Positions 1 to 10,418 are shown, counted from the stretch's first letter. The stretch is DNA of 64,000 nucleotides from Prorocentrum cordatum (GCA_963575745.1 CAUYUJ010018317.1:1-64000); one strand, 5' to 3'. Notes: generated by a model from the letters alone, not told the origin. Numbers and translations are program-made.

Positions 1-530
1 AACTCAACAGTTGCCAACTCCACATCTTCCTCCTCGTGCGCAGTTCGAGGAGCGAGGTCGCCGCCGTCGCCAGCCGCCGTCGCCTACCCCACCCACCCGC
101 TTTGCCAGCAACCTCATCCACCCCGCCTGTTGGTCGAGGAAGAGCCGTCGTCGGCGGCCGCAGTCGTCTTCCGCCCCCTCCCCCGTCGACCAGCAACCAG
201 CAGCCCCGTCCTCTTCGTTCGCTTCTCATCCACCGGATCTTCGTGTTCAGAATCGTTATCTTCCTCTTGATCTTCCTCCTCTTGCTCTACCGATCGTTGT
301 GGTCCTCATTATCATCCCTTCTCTCCTTGTTGGGTGGATGAGGAGGACGAAGAGCCCCGTCTACGCCAGGCACCCGTATGTAGGCACACTAACCAGCTGT
401 ACGCACCCAGCGCAAGCACCAAAACCCAACCTGGCTCCCACCCCCAACCACAAACGATACGCAACCGCAGTCCTCCCGCACACGTTGCGCAGTGCAGTGC
501 GCTCCATCTCGGGCCACGAACACCCACCCC
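1..530. other. No gene seen; pyrimidine-rich low-complexity DNA
   Basis: This stretch is rich in CCGCC and TCTTCCTC-type sequence. Long open frames run through it on both strands, but they are proline/serine/arginine-rich and have no recognisable domain, so I read them as compositional artefacts. Nothing else is seen before the inverted-repeat element that starts near 531. Confidence 0.5.
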
Positions 531-693
531 AGGCCCACCAAAAGGGGTCCCAGCAGCTTGGGCCGGAGGATCGCGCCGCGATGGGGAGACCGACTTTCTC
601 CACGCCGACGGCGCCGATGCAGCGCCGACGTCGCCGATGCATTGGCGATGCGGCGCGATCCTCCGACTCCATCTCCTCTGACCCCACCCGAGG
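531..693. mobile_element. MITE-like inverted-repeat element, family 1, copy 1
   Basis: The ends form an imperfect inverted repeat: GGAGGATCGCGCCGC near 562-577 against GCGGCGCGATCCTCC near 650-664. Between them lies CACGCCGACGGCGCCGATGC and several CGCCGATG words. The same ends and interior recur at 14874-15012 and 34107-34332. The left outer arm can be aligned base for base with copy 3 from AGGCCCACC onward. The right outer end runs into a (GGA)n tract and looks eroded. No coding capacity is seen, so this is either a non-autonomous DNA transposon or a foldback repeat. Confidence 0.6.
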
Positions 694-790
694 AGGAGGA
701 GGAGGAGGAAGAGGAGGAGGAGGAGGAGGAGGAGGAGGAGGAGGAGGATGGAGGAGGGAGGAGGGAGGAGGGAGGAGGGAGGAGGGAGGC
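690..790. repeat. (GGA)n microsatellite
   Basis: Imperfect GAGGAG and GGAGGGA repeats. They generate long poly-Glu, poly-Gly, poly-Ser and poly-Leu open frames that should not be read as genes. Confidence 0.9.
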
Positions 791-1008
791 CTCTACTCGC
801 CCCACCTGCCACGACTCGCCGCCGCCCCTCCGGCGCCGCCGTCCGCAGGCCCGTGTTCAACTTCCTGGACTGGCGCATGCGTGGGCACGTCGCCCGCGCC
901 GACTTCCTGCTGCTGGAGCTGGTCCTGCAGGAGCTCCCGGAGGAGTGCCCCCGGAGGTGGCGCGGACGAGGAGGAGGGAGAGGGAGGAGCGGGGGGGGGA
1001 GGGCGAGG

Positions 1009-1070
1009 AGGGGGAGGAGGAGGAGGAGGAGGAGGAGGAGGAGGAGGAGGAGGAGGAGGAGGAGGAGGAC
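1009..1070. repeat. (GGA)n microsatellite upstream of LINE 1
   Basis: About 20 GGA units, ending some 50 bp before a degenerate spliced-leader match at 1118. The placement resembles the GGA/TCC tracts in front of the relics at 8737, 15507 and 21968. Confidence 0.9.
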
Positions 1071-1117
1071 CAGTGCAAACCCAAGGGTCATCAACGATGA
1101 TGGAATTAAACCTCCCG

Positions 1118-1138
1118 CTCAAGCACTTTTGGCTCGAG
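1118..1138 (+). other. Possible degenerate DinoSL relic at the LINE 1 5' end
   Basis: By eye 15 of 21 positions agree with the dinoflagellate spliced leader, including an unbroken TTTTGGCTC core. On its own this is weak. It gains weight because it lies about 110 bp before the ORF1 start, as the perfect leader does in LINE 2 (107 bp), and because a (GGA)n tract lies just upstream. Confidence 0.35.
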
Positions 1139-1250
1139 TTCCTTTCTGAGGCACTCAGTCAATTATCCCTCGGGTAAACCAATTTTCTGTGCTTGCTTGA
1201 GGGCCTCGACCGAGGTCAACGGAGGGATCAGGCTCTGTTTTCCCAAGTCC

Positions 1251-2609
1251 ATGGCACCCAGTAGCGATGCAGCACCCTCGGAAGGCAAGTGGACCTGCTC
1301 CAGTTGCGGCTGCAAGAAAAAAAAACAGCTGAAGTAGTGGCGCTGCAAGCATTGCCGCGCATACCGCACCGAGGTCTCGCCCAAGGACGTTCGTCCCGCC
1401 CACGGCAGCTGGGCTTGGGGACCGCCGTCGGGGACATGGTCTGGACCATCAGGAACGGACTGGTGGGGCAAGGAATGGTCAGGGTCGTACAGTGACACGG
1501 GAGACTCGAGCGCGGGTGCATTGCTACTTGTTCCTGGTTTTCCTGTCCGCCCTGGTGCTCAGTTCGTTGGGCCAGGCACTGGGCAGCCCCGCGCCGACCC
1601 GAGCTGCACCGCCACCTTGGAGGAGTTGCAGCAGACGGTCGACCTCATCGCCCGTCTCGGCGACACGGAGGGCGCCAAGTCCTACAAGACGCTCCTGGAC
1701 AGCAGGCGCGCCGCGGCTTCGACCCCCAAGCCCCCCCCTGTCCAGGAGCAAGTCAATGCGGCTTTCAACACGGCCAGGACACTCGAGGCCAAGTTGGAGC
1801 GCGCTGTTGGCCATTTCAAGAAGCTGGAGTCCCAACTCAACCAGCAGCGCGAGTGGGTCGCCCAGGTCAGTGGAGAGTTATCGAGAGCGGAGAAGGAGCA
1901 CACATCCTTGGTCAAGCAGCTGCACCGCTCGGTCGCGCCAGCTGAAGAACCCAAGCAAGCTCCTCCGAAGCTCTTCGAGATCAGTATTGACGACATTATC
2001 GCAGGCAAGATCGGCACTATCCCCACCAGTTTGGGCCTCCTTGGACAAGTGGACGTTGCTGAATATGAGGTCGACCCTGAAACTCAGCAGGAAGCCGCCA
2101 AGCGCATGGAGACACTGCAGTCGCAGATCCGCGAGCAGGTCGAAAAGCTATTCGGCGATGCAGCTACTGCGGCCAAGGATGCCATGGAGGCCCACGCCAG
2201 ATTGTTGTTTCGTCTACAAAAGAAGCGACGTCGGGGCGGCGACGGAGAAGCAGTGCCAACGGGCGCCGAGGCCCCGTCAGCAGCTGCCGCCGCCGCAGCC
2301 GCGACGACGTCTGAAGGAGCACCCGCAGGAGACCCTGGCCCCGCCCAGCCTCCCGCGGCCGACGACGAGGACGCGGCAGCTCGGAAGGCGGCTCGCGAGG
2401 CCGCAGCCGCTATTCTGTCGCAGTCGCCGCCCCCCCCCCCCCCCCCCCCTGCAGCCGAGCAAGCAGCCGCTGCAGGGGGTCTGTTTCAACGTAATCAGAT
2501 GAGTTCAGCAGTTTTGGCAGCGCGCGCACTGGCCCCAGTCCCTGGCGCCCTCTATCCTGAAGCGTTCTTCCAAAGGCTCTGGGTCCAGGCTCCCCGCTCC
2601 GCCCCCTGA
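1251..2609 (+). pseudogene. LINE 1 ORF1: zinc ribbon plus coiled-coil protein, one in-frame TAG
   Basis: Reading from the ATG at 1251, residues about 14-40 give WTCSSCGCKKKKQLK, a TAG stop (1335-1337), then WRCKHCRAYRTEV. This is a four-cysteine ribbon (CxxC and CxxC) split by the stop. The frame then stays open to TGA at 2607-2609. The middle part (about 1800-2200) is heptad-rich, with many Glu/Lys/Gln/Leu, and is predicted coiled coil. The tail is Ala/Pro-rich with a poly-Pro run coded by a C tract near 2430-2450. LINE 2 ORF1 has the same plan. In LINEs the ORF1 protein binds the element RNA, which is inferred here. An initiation at 1521 would give an uninterrupted 362-residue product without the ribbon. 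Confidence 0.75.
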
Positions 2610-5600
2610 CCTCCCTCGACCCCCCCCCCTCGGTGGCCCCGTCGACTCGGTGGCCCTCGCTGTGGAAATGGCCGACGCCTCGGGGTGGGGATCGGGGAAC
2701 AACTTTTTAATGTCCACGTCTGCTCACGTCATTCTGATGCAAGAGCATCATCTCGTTTCGTCTGATCGCAGCAACGAGGCTAGCCAATGGGCCTCGCGCG
2801 GAGGGTGGCGGCCCCTCTGGGGCCCTGCGTCTCCCGGGGAAGGGAACGGATCCTAGGCGGGGTGGCGATCTTCACTTGGGCCTTCCTGGGCCCCCACGAG
2901 AACGGATGTTTTTCCCGGAACGAACCTAATCGCATTATCCCAGGCATTGCCTGCATTCCTGGTGGCATAGAGTTTGGAGTCACGTCGATTTATGTCTACG
3001 ATGGCCAGGGCATGTCGGCACCGAATCTTTATTCTTTGCAGACGCAGGAGCGGTGGTCGCGTCGACTCCTCTCCCGTGGATCTTGGCTGGGGATTCCAAC
3101 ATGGCCCTCGACTTGCTCCACGACCACGGCCTCGCCAAAGAGTTAGGAGGCAGCCTCATCTCCCCCGACTGCGCGGGCACTTGCCATACTACTGGCGAGC
3201 TGAAGATGGGTGATTTGTTTCTGCAGCGCTGGGCCTAGCAGCGACATGGTGTCAGTTTCGCGGGTCGAGGGATCCGACGCGGCGGAGATTTCCCCGCATT
3301 GGCCCGTTCGGCTCACCCTCTGGCCCCAAGTCGGCGATCTCCGGGGCATGACTCTCTCGCGCCCTCCCAAGATCCCTGTTGATCGTTTGGTGGGCCCAGC
3401 GGGCCCTCCCCCCAGCTACGAGTCCACCAGTGCGCGTCTTGATCGGGCCCTCGAGGCCGCCGAGTCTGGCCACGGCCCCAACGCCCACAGGTTGCTCCCT
3501 GAGGCCCACGGGCTTTGGGCTGGCGGGGCCGAGCGGGGGGCTGCGGAAATTGCTGGAGCAATTCCTCCGAGGGTTGGAACCAAGTCCGAAACCCCGAAGA
3601 TTGTCTGGCAGTCTGTTTATGCCCGTGACATTCAAGGTCCCCGTCACCCGTCGCTGACAGCCATCAGGCGGTTGTGGAAGTCTGCCCGCGCCCTGCAGGC
3701 CGCTGTCAAGCATCCGTCTCACGAAGGCCTGCAGCAAGCCATATCCTCGGGCTTCGCCGCCCCCACCGCCGCCCCTCGTCACCAGGATTCTCGTCGGCCA
3801 CTGTTTGACGCGGCTCTTCAAATCTCGCGCGAAGCCTCCCGAACCCCCGGCGCGCGCAGTCGTGGCGCCAAAATTTCGGACCTTCGCTCGCCTGCTGAGC
3901 TTGCGCTCGACGAGAGCTTCAAAACGGCCCGCGCTGATGCCTCGGCCTCTCGGCGTGCCTGGGTTCTGAGAGGTTTCGACCGGGGTGCTCGGAATGCGCA
4001 CAAGCACACCAGGCCCCCTGTTCCGCGGCAGCCAGGCACCGCGCCTTCCGGCGCGGGCAAGATTGTCAGCGACCCTCAGAGTGCATTAAGCAACGAGGCT
4101 CGGAAGTTTCAGGCTTTATGGAGATAGACTCCGACACCTTCTCTTGTGCCAGCCACCTTCCGACCTGTCGACCCGCCCCCTCCTCTCGGTGCGTCGGAGG
4201 TCAGGAAGTTGCGCCTGTCTCACAAGATAAATTCGGCCGTCGCGTCAGATGTGTTTCACATTCGTCACTACAGCGGGCTCTCGGACGACTCCCTAGCATG
4301 AGCGCTCAAGTTATTTACTGTCATGAAGGTCCCTGGTCGGTTTCCTGCTCAGAACGCCTACGCGGTGCTTCGCCTTATCCCAAGTTACCCACTGGTGTTA
4401 GACCCATCGGTGTATTCTGATCTGTGCGCCGCACTTGGGCTAAAGCACGCCATCCGATCGCTCGGCAGTGGGAACTCGACAACGCCAGACCGTACAATGC
4501 TGGTGGATCATTCACAGGAGCTGGAGACACAGCGCGGCGCCAACTTGCAGCTGCGGAGGCAGGGACAGCTCCAGGTGACCACGCTGCCAATATCCTTTGA
4601 GACTTTGTCGAATACGTCGGGCCCCTGCCTTTGCAGCGTTGAGAGCATAAATGTGCCAAGCTTCGTTTCCCTCTCGCTGCTGCTCGGCTGGCCATTGCTG
4701 CCTATCCCTTTGCTCGCTATTTGGCCCTGGACGGGCTACTGTCTGCAGCTGCCTACGCTTTGTCAGACGCCATCGCTGGCTGCTCGCTGGCTACCACCAC
4801 GATGAGATTGAACAGTATCGAAGATCTCGACCACATCGTTCGGCCCCCGGGCGTTGATTTCAAGTTGCACATCGGTAACTCGGCGATCTCGGCCATCGGT
4901 TCGCCCAAACAGGTCGTCGATGGAGCGGCGCCAGCAGCCCAGCAGCTTGAAGAGGCCACGCATTCGATTGGTGCCACCTTGTCGCCCGACAAGGCCGCCC
5001 TCATCTCGTCCTCGAGGAAGGTGGCTGCCAGCATCCAGGAGCCCATGGGGCCTGAACTCACTGGCCCTCTTGTTTCCTCCTCCCCCAACCTCGGCATCGA
5101 TGACGCCGCAGGTCAGGCCTTGCGGGTTCGGGGTCGAGGCCCCAAGGCTAAGGCCAGACGGCTGGCTGGTCGCGCTAGAGCCCCTCGCGTTTCCGAAGTG
5201 GCGAGCACAACCGGACGCAGGGCCCGCAGGCTCTGGATCGCTGGCCCCCTCCCCGTCACTAACTACGGCTGCGAGTGCTACGGGGTCCCTCCCCAGGAAT
5301 TGCTGGACCTCAGGAGATCGTCCGCCGAGGTGCTGAAACCTTCGGCTGCGCGACGCTCTCTTCGGGTGCTGCGTATCCTGGAGAAGGATCCTACGTGGCT
5401 CACTCAAGTTGCTTGCGCGTGCCGCTGGCATCGCGATACTTGGGCCGCGAATGCTAGACTGCGCGAGGCGGCTCTGTATTTGCCCAAGCTGCGCAGGTTT
5501 TGGGAGGCCGTCAAGGCCAAAGGAGTTTCCTCGTGGCGAGCCGTGGCTGGTCCAATTTCTGCGATGCTCATGACCCTGTCCAGGCTAGGTTGGGAGATGC

Positions 5601-6236
5601 CCTCTTTCTGTTCCTTGCAGGACGACTTAAGGAATATCCACGAGCTTCTCTTCATCTCCCCAGCCCTCCTTAGGACGCACTTCAAGAACTCCGTCCCCCG
5701 TTGCCTGGAAAGGGACATCGGCTCTAGGCATAACTTCAAGCATGGGCTGTCTTACGACGCGGTCAGCGCGGCGCTGGCCTCAAAGAAGTTCACCTTTGGC
5801 AAAGGGATCGCTCCGCGCCGCTGCTTGGGAGGCGATTTGGACGAGGAGTTGCGCGAGGAGTAAAGGATATGATTTCCCGGAGGGTTACGAAAAGCGCGGA
5901 GCTCCCTTGAGCACGGTTTTCCACGGACTATGGATCTGCCCAGATTGGGATGAGCAGCGTCGAGAGCTCGTGCCCGACGAACGCGTGGACGGTGCCGCTG
6001 CGCTCGCGTCACAAAGGTGCAGACAAGCCCCCCCTTCTCGCCCATGGGGCCCTCCCCCACCCAGGAGATCGCATCCCGCCCCCTGCGCGCGTGGACGGTT
6101 GGACCTGGGACTGCACGTGGTACGTCGACCCCCCACACCCTCAGAAGCTTGAAGGCAAGATTTGTCTTGACGGTTCCTGTACTTGGTTGCTGGCTCGTGA
6201 GATGAAGCGTGCGTCGTGGAGCGTCGTCCTCTACGT
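2610..6236 (+). pseudogene. LINE 1 ORF2: endonuclease, reverse transcriptase, RNase H remnant
   Basis: Endonuclease motifs lie in three frames: VILMQEHHL (about 2730-2757), GGVAIFTWAF then PGGIEFGVTSIYVYDGQG (2860-3010), WILAGDSNM (3080-3103) and SPHWPVRLTL (about 3290-3318). These correspond to the QE, GDxN and SDHxPV signatures of APE-type nucleases. The RT part has LPTGVRPIGVF (about 4385-4420), then AGCSLATTTMRL (about 4778-4812). It then reaches the position of the YxDD box, which reads HIGN at 4868-4879, so both catalytic aspartates are lost. SPDKAALISSS follows as motif D. Next come a zinc-finger relic (FHGLWICPDWDEQRREL) and GKICLDGSCTW, the RNase H start. Several frameshifts and stops show that this copy is dead. 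Confidence 0.8.
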
Positions 6237-6239
6237 GGA

Positions 6240-7565
6240 CGGGTTCCGCCTCAGCCTCAGCCTGCCTCTGCCTCAGCCTCAGCCTGCTTCAGCCTCAGCC
6301 TCAGTTTGCCTTCAGCCTCGCCCTCAGCCTCAGCCTGCCTCAGCCTCAGCCTGCATCAGCCTCAGCTCAGCCTCAGCCTGCCTCAGCATCAGCCAGCCTC
6401 AGCATCAACCAGCCTCAGCCTCAGCCTCAGCCTGCCTCTGCCTCAGCCTCAGCCTGCTTCAGCCTCAGCCTCAATTTGCCTTCAGCCTCGGCCTCGGCCT
6501 CAGCCTGCCTCAGCCTCAGCCTGCATCAGCCTCAGCCTCAGCCTGCCTCAGCCTCAGCCTGCCTCAGCCTCAGCCTGCAGCCTCAGCCTCAGCCTCAGCC
6601 TCAGCCTCAGTCTGCCTTCAGCCTCGGCCTCGGCCTCAGCCTGCCTCAGCCTCAGCCTGCATCAGCCTCAGCCTCAGCCTCAGCCTGCCTCAGCATCAGC
6701 CTCAGCCTCAGCCTGCCTCTGCCTCAGCCTGCTTCAGCTTCAGCCTCAGTCTGCCGTCGGCCTCGGCCTCAGCCTCAGCCTGCCTCAGCCTCAGCCTGGC
6801 ATTCGGATTCGCAGCGGCAGTCGCAGCGGCAACATCAGCAGCAGTCGCAGTGGCACTGCCAGTAGTTGCAATAGCAATAGCTACACTAGCAGCAGCAACA
6901 GTGGCCCGGGAGTGGAGTTCTGGGAAGTGGAAGAGCACGAAGTGGCCTACAGCTGGCTCCGGGCATTCAAAATGTGGCCCAGGAATGGTGTTCTGGGAAG
7001 TCCAAGAGCACGAAGTGGCCTACAGTTGGCTCCGGGTATCCAAAATGTCTCAGCCTCAGCCTGCATCAGCCTCAGCCTCAGCCTCAGCCTGCCTCAGCAT
7101 CAGCCTCAGCCTCAGCCTGCCTTTGCTTCAGCCTGCTTCAGCCTCAGCCTCAGTCTGCCGTCGGCCTCGGCCTCAGCCTGCTTCAGCCTCAGCCTGGCAT
7201 TCGGATTCGCAGTTGCAGTCGCAGTGGCAACATCAGCGGCAGTCGCAGTGGCACTGCCAGTAGTTGCAATAGCAATAGCTACACTAGCAGCAGCAACAGT
7301 GGCCCGGGAGTGGAGTTCTGGGAAGTGGAAGAGCACGAAGTGGCCTACAGTTGGCTCCGGGCATTCAAAATGTGGCCCAGGAATGGTGTTCTGGGAAGTC
7401 CAAGAGCACGAAGTGGCCTACAGTTGGCTCCGGGTATCCAAAATGTGGCCCGGGAATGGGGTTCTGGGAAGTCGAAGAGCACGAAGTGGCCTACAGTTGG
7501 CTCCGGGCATCCAGAATGTGGCCCGGGAATGGAGTTCTGGGAGGTCGAAGAGCACGAAGTGTGTG
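6240..7565. repeat. Composite satellite: CAGCCT hexamers and 73-bp repeats in a ~398-bp higher-order unit
   Basis: Hexamers of the CAGCCT type fill 6240-6800 and 7047-7200. A non-repetitive link (GGCATTCGGATTCGCAG onward) follows each block. Then come 73-bp repeats: two at 6901-7046 and about 3.6 at 7299-7565, starting at 7299, 7372, 7445 and 7518. The shift 6901 to 7299 gives a higher-order period of 398 bp. Open frames through this DNA encode Ser/Ala/Gln/Pro low complexity and are not genes. The array interrupts the RNase H domain of LINE 1. Confidence 0.9.
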
Positions 7566-8019
7566 ACTGTTGGAGAAAAGCGAGCCCGGCTCTGTTCCCG
7601 GTTCTGTTCCCGGTTCTCCTCCCCGGCACCCGCCCAGACCCCCCTGAGGAGTCATGATGCTGTCTTTTGACCCTACTAGAAACCTATCAGCAAACGCTGT
7701 TAGGTAAAAACAGAATGTGACATCCCTCGAAGCTCCCTTTTTCACAGGCCACTACAACGGATGATTTCCATTCAGGGAATTGCCTCGTTGGAAGTCAACC
7801 GTTTGACCCTGAAGCATGCCAAAACAATGTTCTCGGGGCTTCAATGCCACGGATCAACCTGACTGCTGCGTCTTGACGATCCGGAATCGCATCAGAACGC
7901 CATTTGGGGGATTTCAACACCGCGAATCAACATAACCGCTGCACCCGCATAATCCCGAATCCTTCCAAGACACCACTTCAGGCACTAGGGATCCGCAAAA
8001 CTGTGTTGCATTTGTTGTG
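7566..8019. other. No gene seen
   Basis: This is moderately GC-rich sequence of normal complexity between two satellites. No domain or long conserved frame is recognisable on either strand. Confidence 0.5.
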
Positions 8020-8605
8020 TAAAACGAATACGCGCGACGCTAAGGCGAAAGCCACATGTTGAAAAAGAGCTGTCCTCAATATTTGAAACACTTGTCACGT
8101 GTTTAACGAATGTGCGCGGCGCTAAGGCGAGAACCACATTTTGAAAAGAAACCGCCCTTCATCCGCGAAGCTCTTGCCAAATTTTCAATAAAAATGCGCG
8201 GCGTTACGGCGAGAGCCACATTTTGAAAACGGCCCGCCCTTCATCCGTGCAATTCTTGCAAACGGTTACAGAGAATGTGGGCGGCTTTAGGCGAGAGCCA
8301 CATTTTAAAAACGGCCAGCCCTCAATCCGTGAATATTTTGCAAACGTTTGAATCAAATGTGCGCGGCGCCAAGGCGAAAGCCACAGTTTGAAAATCACTT
8401 GCCCCCAATCCGTGAAAGTATTGCAAATGTTCAAAACGAATGCGCACGGCGCTGAGGCGACAGCCAACATTATGAAAACGACCCGCCCTCAATCCGGGAA
8501 ACTGTTGCACAGTGTTTAAAGCGAGTGTGCGCGGCGCTACGACGAGAGCCACATTTTGAAAACGACACGCCCTCCATCTGCGAAGCTGCTGCCATTTTTT
8601 TGAAG
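8020..8605 (+). repeat. ~84-bp tandem array (about 7 units)
   Basis: Each unit carries a version of GCGCGGCGCTAAGGCGA, then AGCCACATTTTGAAAA, then CCGCCCTCAATCCGTGAA. Successive AGCCACATT words at about 8213, 8297, 8380 and 8548 give a period of 83-85 bp. Units are about 75-85% alike by eye. The same family occurs in reverse orientation at 29290-29785. Confidence 0.85.
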
Positions 8606-8710
8606 CTTCAGAGTCATAAGTGGTGAGGAAGTCTCAAGCGAAACGCCCGGCCCGCCCTAAAAACTGGCCTCGGGGTGCGACAAGGAGAAGTTATTCAGAA
8701 AGAAAAGGAG

Positions 8711-8736
8711 TGGAGGAGGAGGAGGAGGAGGAGGAG
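8711..8736. repeat. (GGA)n directly before a spliced-leader relic
   Basis: About eight GGA units end at 8736, immediately followed by the leader relic at 8737. Confidence 0.9.
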
Positions 8737-8757
8737 CCGTAGCCATTCTGGCTCAAG
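8737..8757 (+). other. DinoSL relic (20 of 21 identical)
   Basis: The sequence equals the dinoflagellate spliced leader except for one T-to-C change (CCATTCTGG for CCATTTTGG). A leader embedded in genomic DNA, upstream of an ORF and not followed by GT, is what results when a trans-spliced mRNA is reverse transcribed and reinserted. An ATG in good context (GCACCATGG) follows at 8806. Confidence 0.85.
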
Positions 8758-8805
8758 CCATCCAACAGCAGAAAACAGCCCTGTTGCCCAAGCCAGCTTG
8801 GCACC

Positions 8806-9384
8806 ATGGCTCGCAGCGGGGAGGTCTCTGGCGTGGAGGTGGGCCACGGGGCGGGTCGCCACACGGCCGGTCCGCGGAGAAGCAGAGCTGAGAGGGCGGC
8901 CGCCGCGCGGCGGGCTCGTGCGAACGCTGGTGGAGCCATCCACCGCCTCCAGGCTCGGCTGGCGAAGCTGGAGGAGCAGTCTCGGGCACACCGGGTGGAG
9001 GTCGCAGACGAGCTGCACGCGAGGCTGATGCTGGTCGCACCGGCGCTGCAGGCCCAGATGGAGGGCATCGGGGTGCCCACCGTGGTGCGCACGCGACGCA
9101 GTGCAGCTGCCCGTGTGTTCGACGGGCCAGCGGCAGCGATGGCGGTTGCTGCCCAACGCGAGCTCGACGTCTCGTACCTGGCGCGTGGCAGCCGCGGGAC
9201 CCCGTTTCCGTGGTCGGGGCCGCCTGCTTGCAGCCCGAGGCTGGGCAGGCCGCTGCAGAGGAGAGTTCGGCATGAGGTGCACATGCGGCGCGGTGTTGTC
9301 TGCAGCGGCGCCGCGCCGCACAGGGACGCCTCGGTTTGTGGCGGGAGTGGGCAGCAAACTCAGGAAAGGTGCAGCGAAATTTGA
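8806..9384 (+). CDS. Unrecognised ORF downstream of a spliced-leader relic, possible retrogene
   Basis: The 192-codon frame starts at the first ATG after the leader relic, 48 nt downstream. The N-terminus is Arg/Ala-rich (RSRAERAAAARRARAN). Residues about 40-90 are heptad-like (RLQARLAKLEEQSRAHRVEV), suggesting a short coiled coil. The C-terminal half is Arg/Gly/Pro-rich and may be out of frame. I do not recognise a family. The leader places it as the 5' portion of a former mRNA, so a processed retrogene or an unrecognised LINE ORF1 are the main options. Confidence 0.4.
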   Translation: MARSGEVSGVEVGHGAGRHTAGPRRSRAERAAAARRARANAGGAIHRLQARLAKLEEQSRAHRVEVADELHARLMLVAPALQAQMEGIGVPTVVRTRRSAAARVFDGPAAAMAVAAQRELDVSYLARGSRGTPFPWSGPPACSPRLGRPLQRRVRHEVHMRRGVVCSGAAPHRDASVCGGSGQQTQERCSEI

Positions 9385-9411
9385 CCCTTTCGAAGAATTG
9401 CGTGTCAGTAT

Positions 9412-9723
9412 ATGATTAGCCGATTCGGTTCGTACGGGTCGTCGAAGCAGCCCTTCAAAGCCAAGCTGGAGCGGATGCTGGCCAGGGAGAGGCTGGTTTC
9501 TCTGGAGGCGCTCCACAGAGGGACGTGCCACCCATTCGAATTCGACGGGCCCTGGAAGCAGCCCTTGAAAGCCAAGCGCGAGAGATTGTTGGCCGGGGAG
9601 AGGCGACTTCCAGGTATGGCCGTGGAGGCTGTTACGGGTGCCGTGCTCAAGAAATTGGGCACAGCCATCAGCACAATCTCAAAGTGTGGCCATGTATTCA
9701 CGTTTCTGTCCGCGCCCAGGTGA
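9412..9723 (+). CDS. Small ORF with two 37-residue internal repeats, unrecognised
   Basis: The frame encodes about 103 residues. Two segments 111 bp apart (from 9444 and 9555) encode KQPFKAKLERMLARERL and KQPLKAKRERLLAGERR, so the duplication keeps the frame. No known family is recognised. The reverse strand is also open across this stretch, so the coding strand is uncertain. It lies 27 bp after the stop of the preceding ORF and could be a later part of the same retroposed transcript. Confidence 0.3.
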   Translation: MISRFGSYGSSKQPFKAKLERMLARERLVSLEALHRGTCHPFEFDGPWKQPLKAKRERLLAGERRLPGMAVEAVTGAVLKKLGTAISTISKCGHVFTFLSAPR

Positions 9724-10296
9724 AAGCTTGCCGTTTCGTTGCGTGTAATTTCGCCAGGGCATCCGCGATGGCGAAGGGCGTTGTGGATCGGGCACCCGTC
9801 CGCGGAGCTACGGAATCATAACCATTTAAACCAGTATTAATATATTCATTTATTGAATTTGGTACAAATATATCATAATACAATAATATATCATTCTGAA
9901 AACAGTTATTTTTTCCTACGGCTCGTGTGCGGCGCTGTGCTCGGCCTCCCGTCCGCGGCGCCCTCCATGTGTGAGCCTTGGCTCGCGTGCGGGGGCGTTG
10001 CGGCTCGGGCACCCGCCCGCGGAGTTGCGGTTTTCGTGCGCGGCGCCGCGCTCGCCCGCCCGCCCGCGGAGCCCATCTTGTTGGGAGACAACGGGCAATC
10101 GGTCCACTGCTGGAGCTGCCCCAGGAATGGTTCCGATGGCTTTGTCCCTGCGGGGAGGGGATTTCCCAGCGCGAATGAATTGGCGATCGCACATGCACTT
10201 TTGTTGCCAACGCGGCATTAGTTTGCATTGAGGTGCGTGCACTGCGGTGTCAGCTGCTCCTGGAGCGACACGGCGCCCCTTTGGTCTGCGAGGTCT
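9724..10296. other. No gene seen; AT-rich patch and GC-rich imperfect repeats
   Basis: 9835-9905 is unusually AT-rich (ATATATTCATTTATTGAA, AATATATCATAATAC). 9906-10080 holds imperfect GC-rich repeats of the type CGGCGCTCGCCCGCCCGCGGAG, and a further word at 9791 (CGGGCACCCGTCCGCGGAG) belongs to the same set. No coding signal is convincing. Confidence 0.5.
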
Positions 10297-10418
10297 GCGA
10301 GGAGGAGGAGGAGGAGGAGGAGGAGGTGGAAGAGGAGGAGGAGGCACAGGAGGAGGAGGAGGAGGACGACGACGAAGAAGAAGAAGAAGAAAAAGAAGAA
10401 GGAGGAGGAGGAGGACAT
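10297..10418. repeat. (GGA/GAA)n microsatellite
   Basis: GAG, GAA and GAC triplets. They code for poly-acidic or poly-Arg frames that are not taken as genes. Confidence 0.9.

Larger units (their letters stand above)
1118..6236 (+). mobile_element. LINE 1: decayed non-LTR retrotransposon with ORF1, EN, RT and start of RNase H
   Basis: The order is ORF1 with an N-terminal zinc ribbon and coiled coil (1251-2609), an APE-type endonuclease (about 2650-3320), reverse transcriptase (about 3700-5870), a zinc-finger remnant (about 5850-5960) and the beginning of an RNase H domain (about 6145-6236). The layout matches LINE 2 at 15506-21879, including DGSC at the RNase H start. ORF2 is broken by several frameshifts and stops, and the RT catalytic motif is altered. 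The 3' end is missing: a CAGCCT-type satellite starts at about 6240 inside the RNase H domain. Confidence 0.85.
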
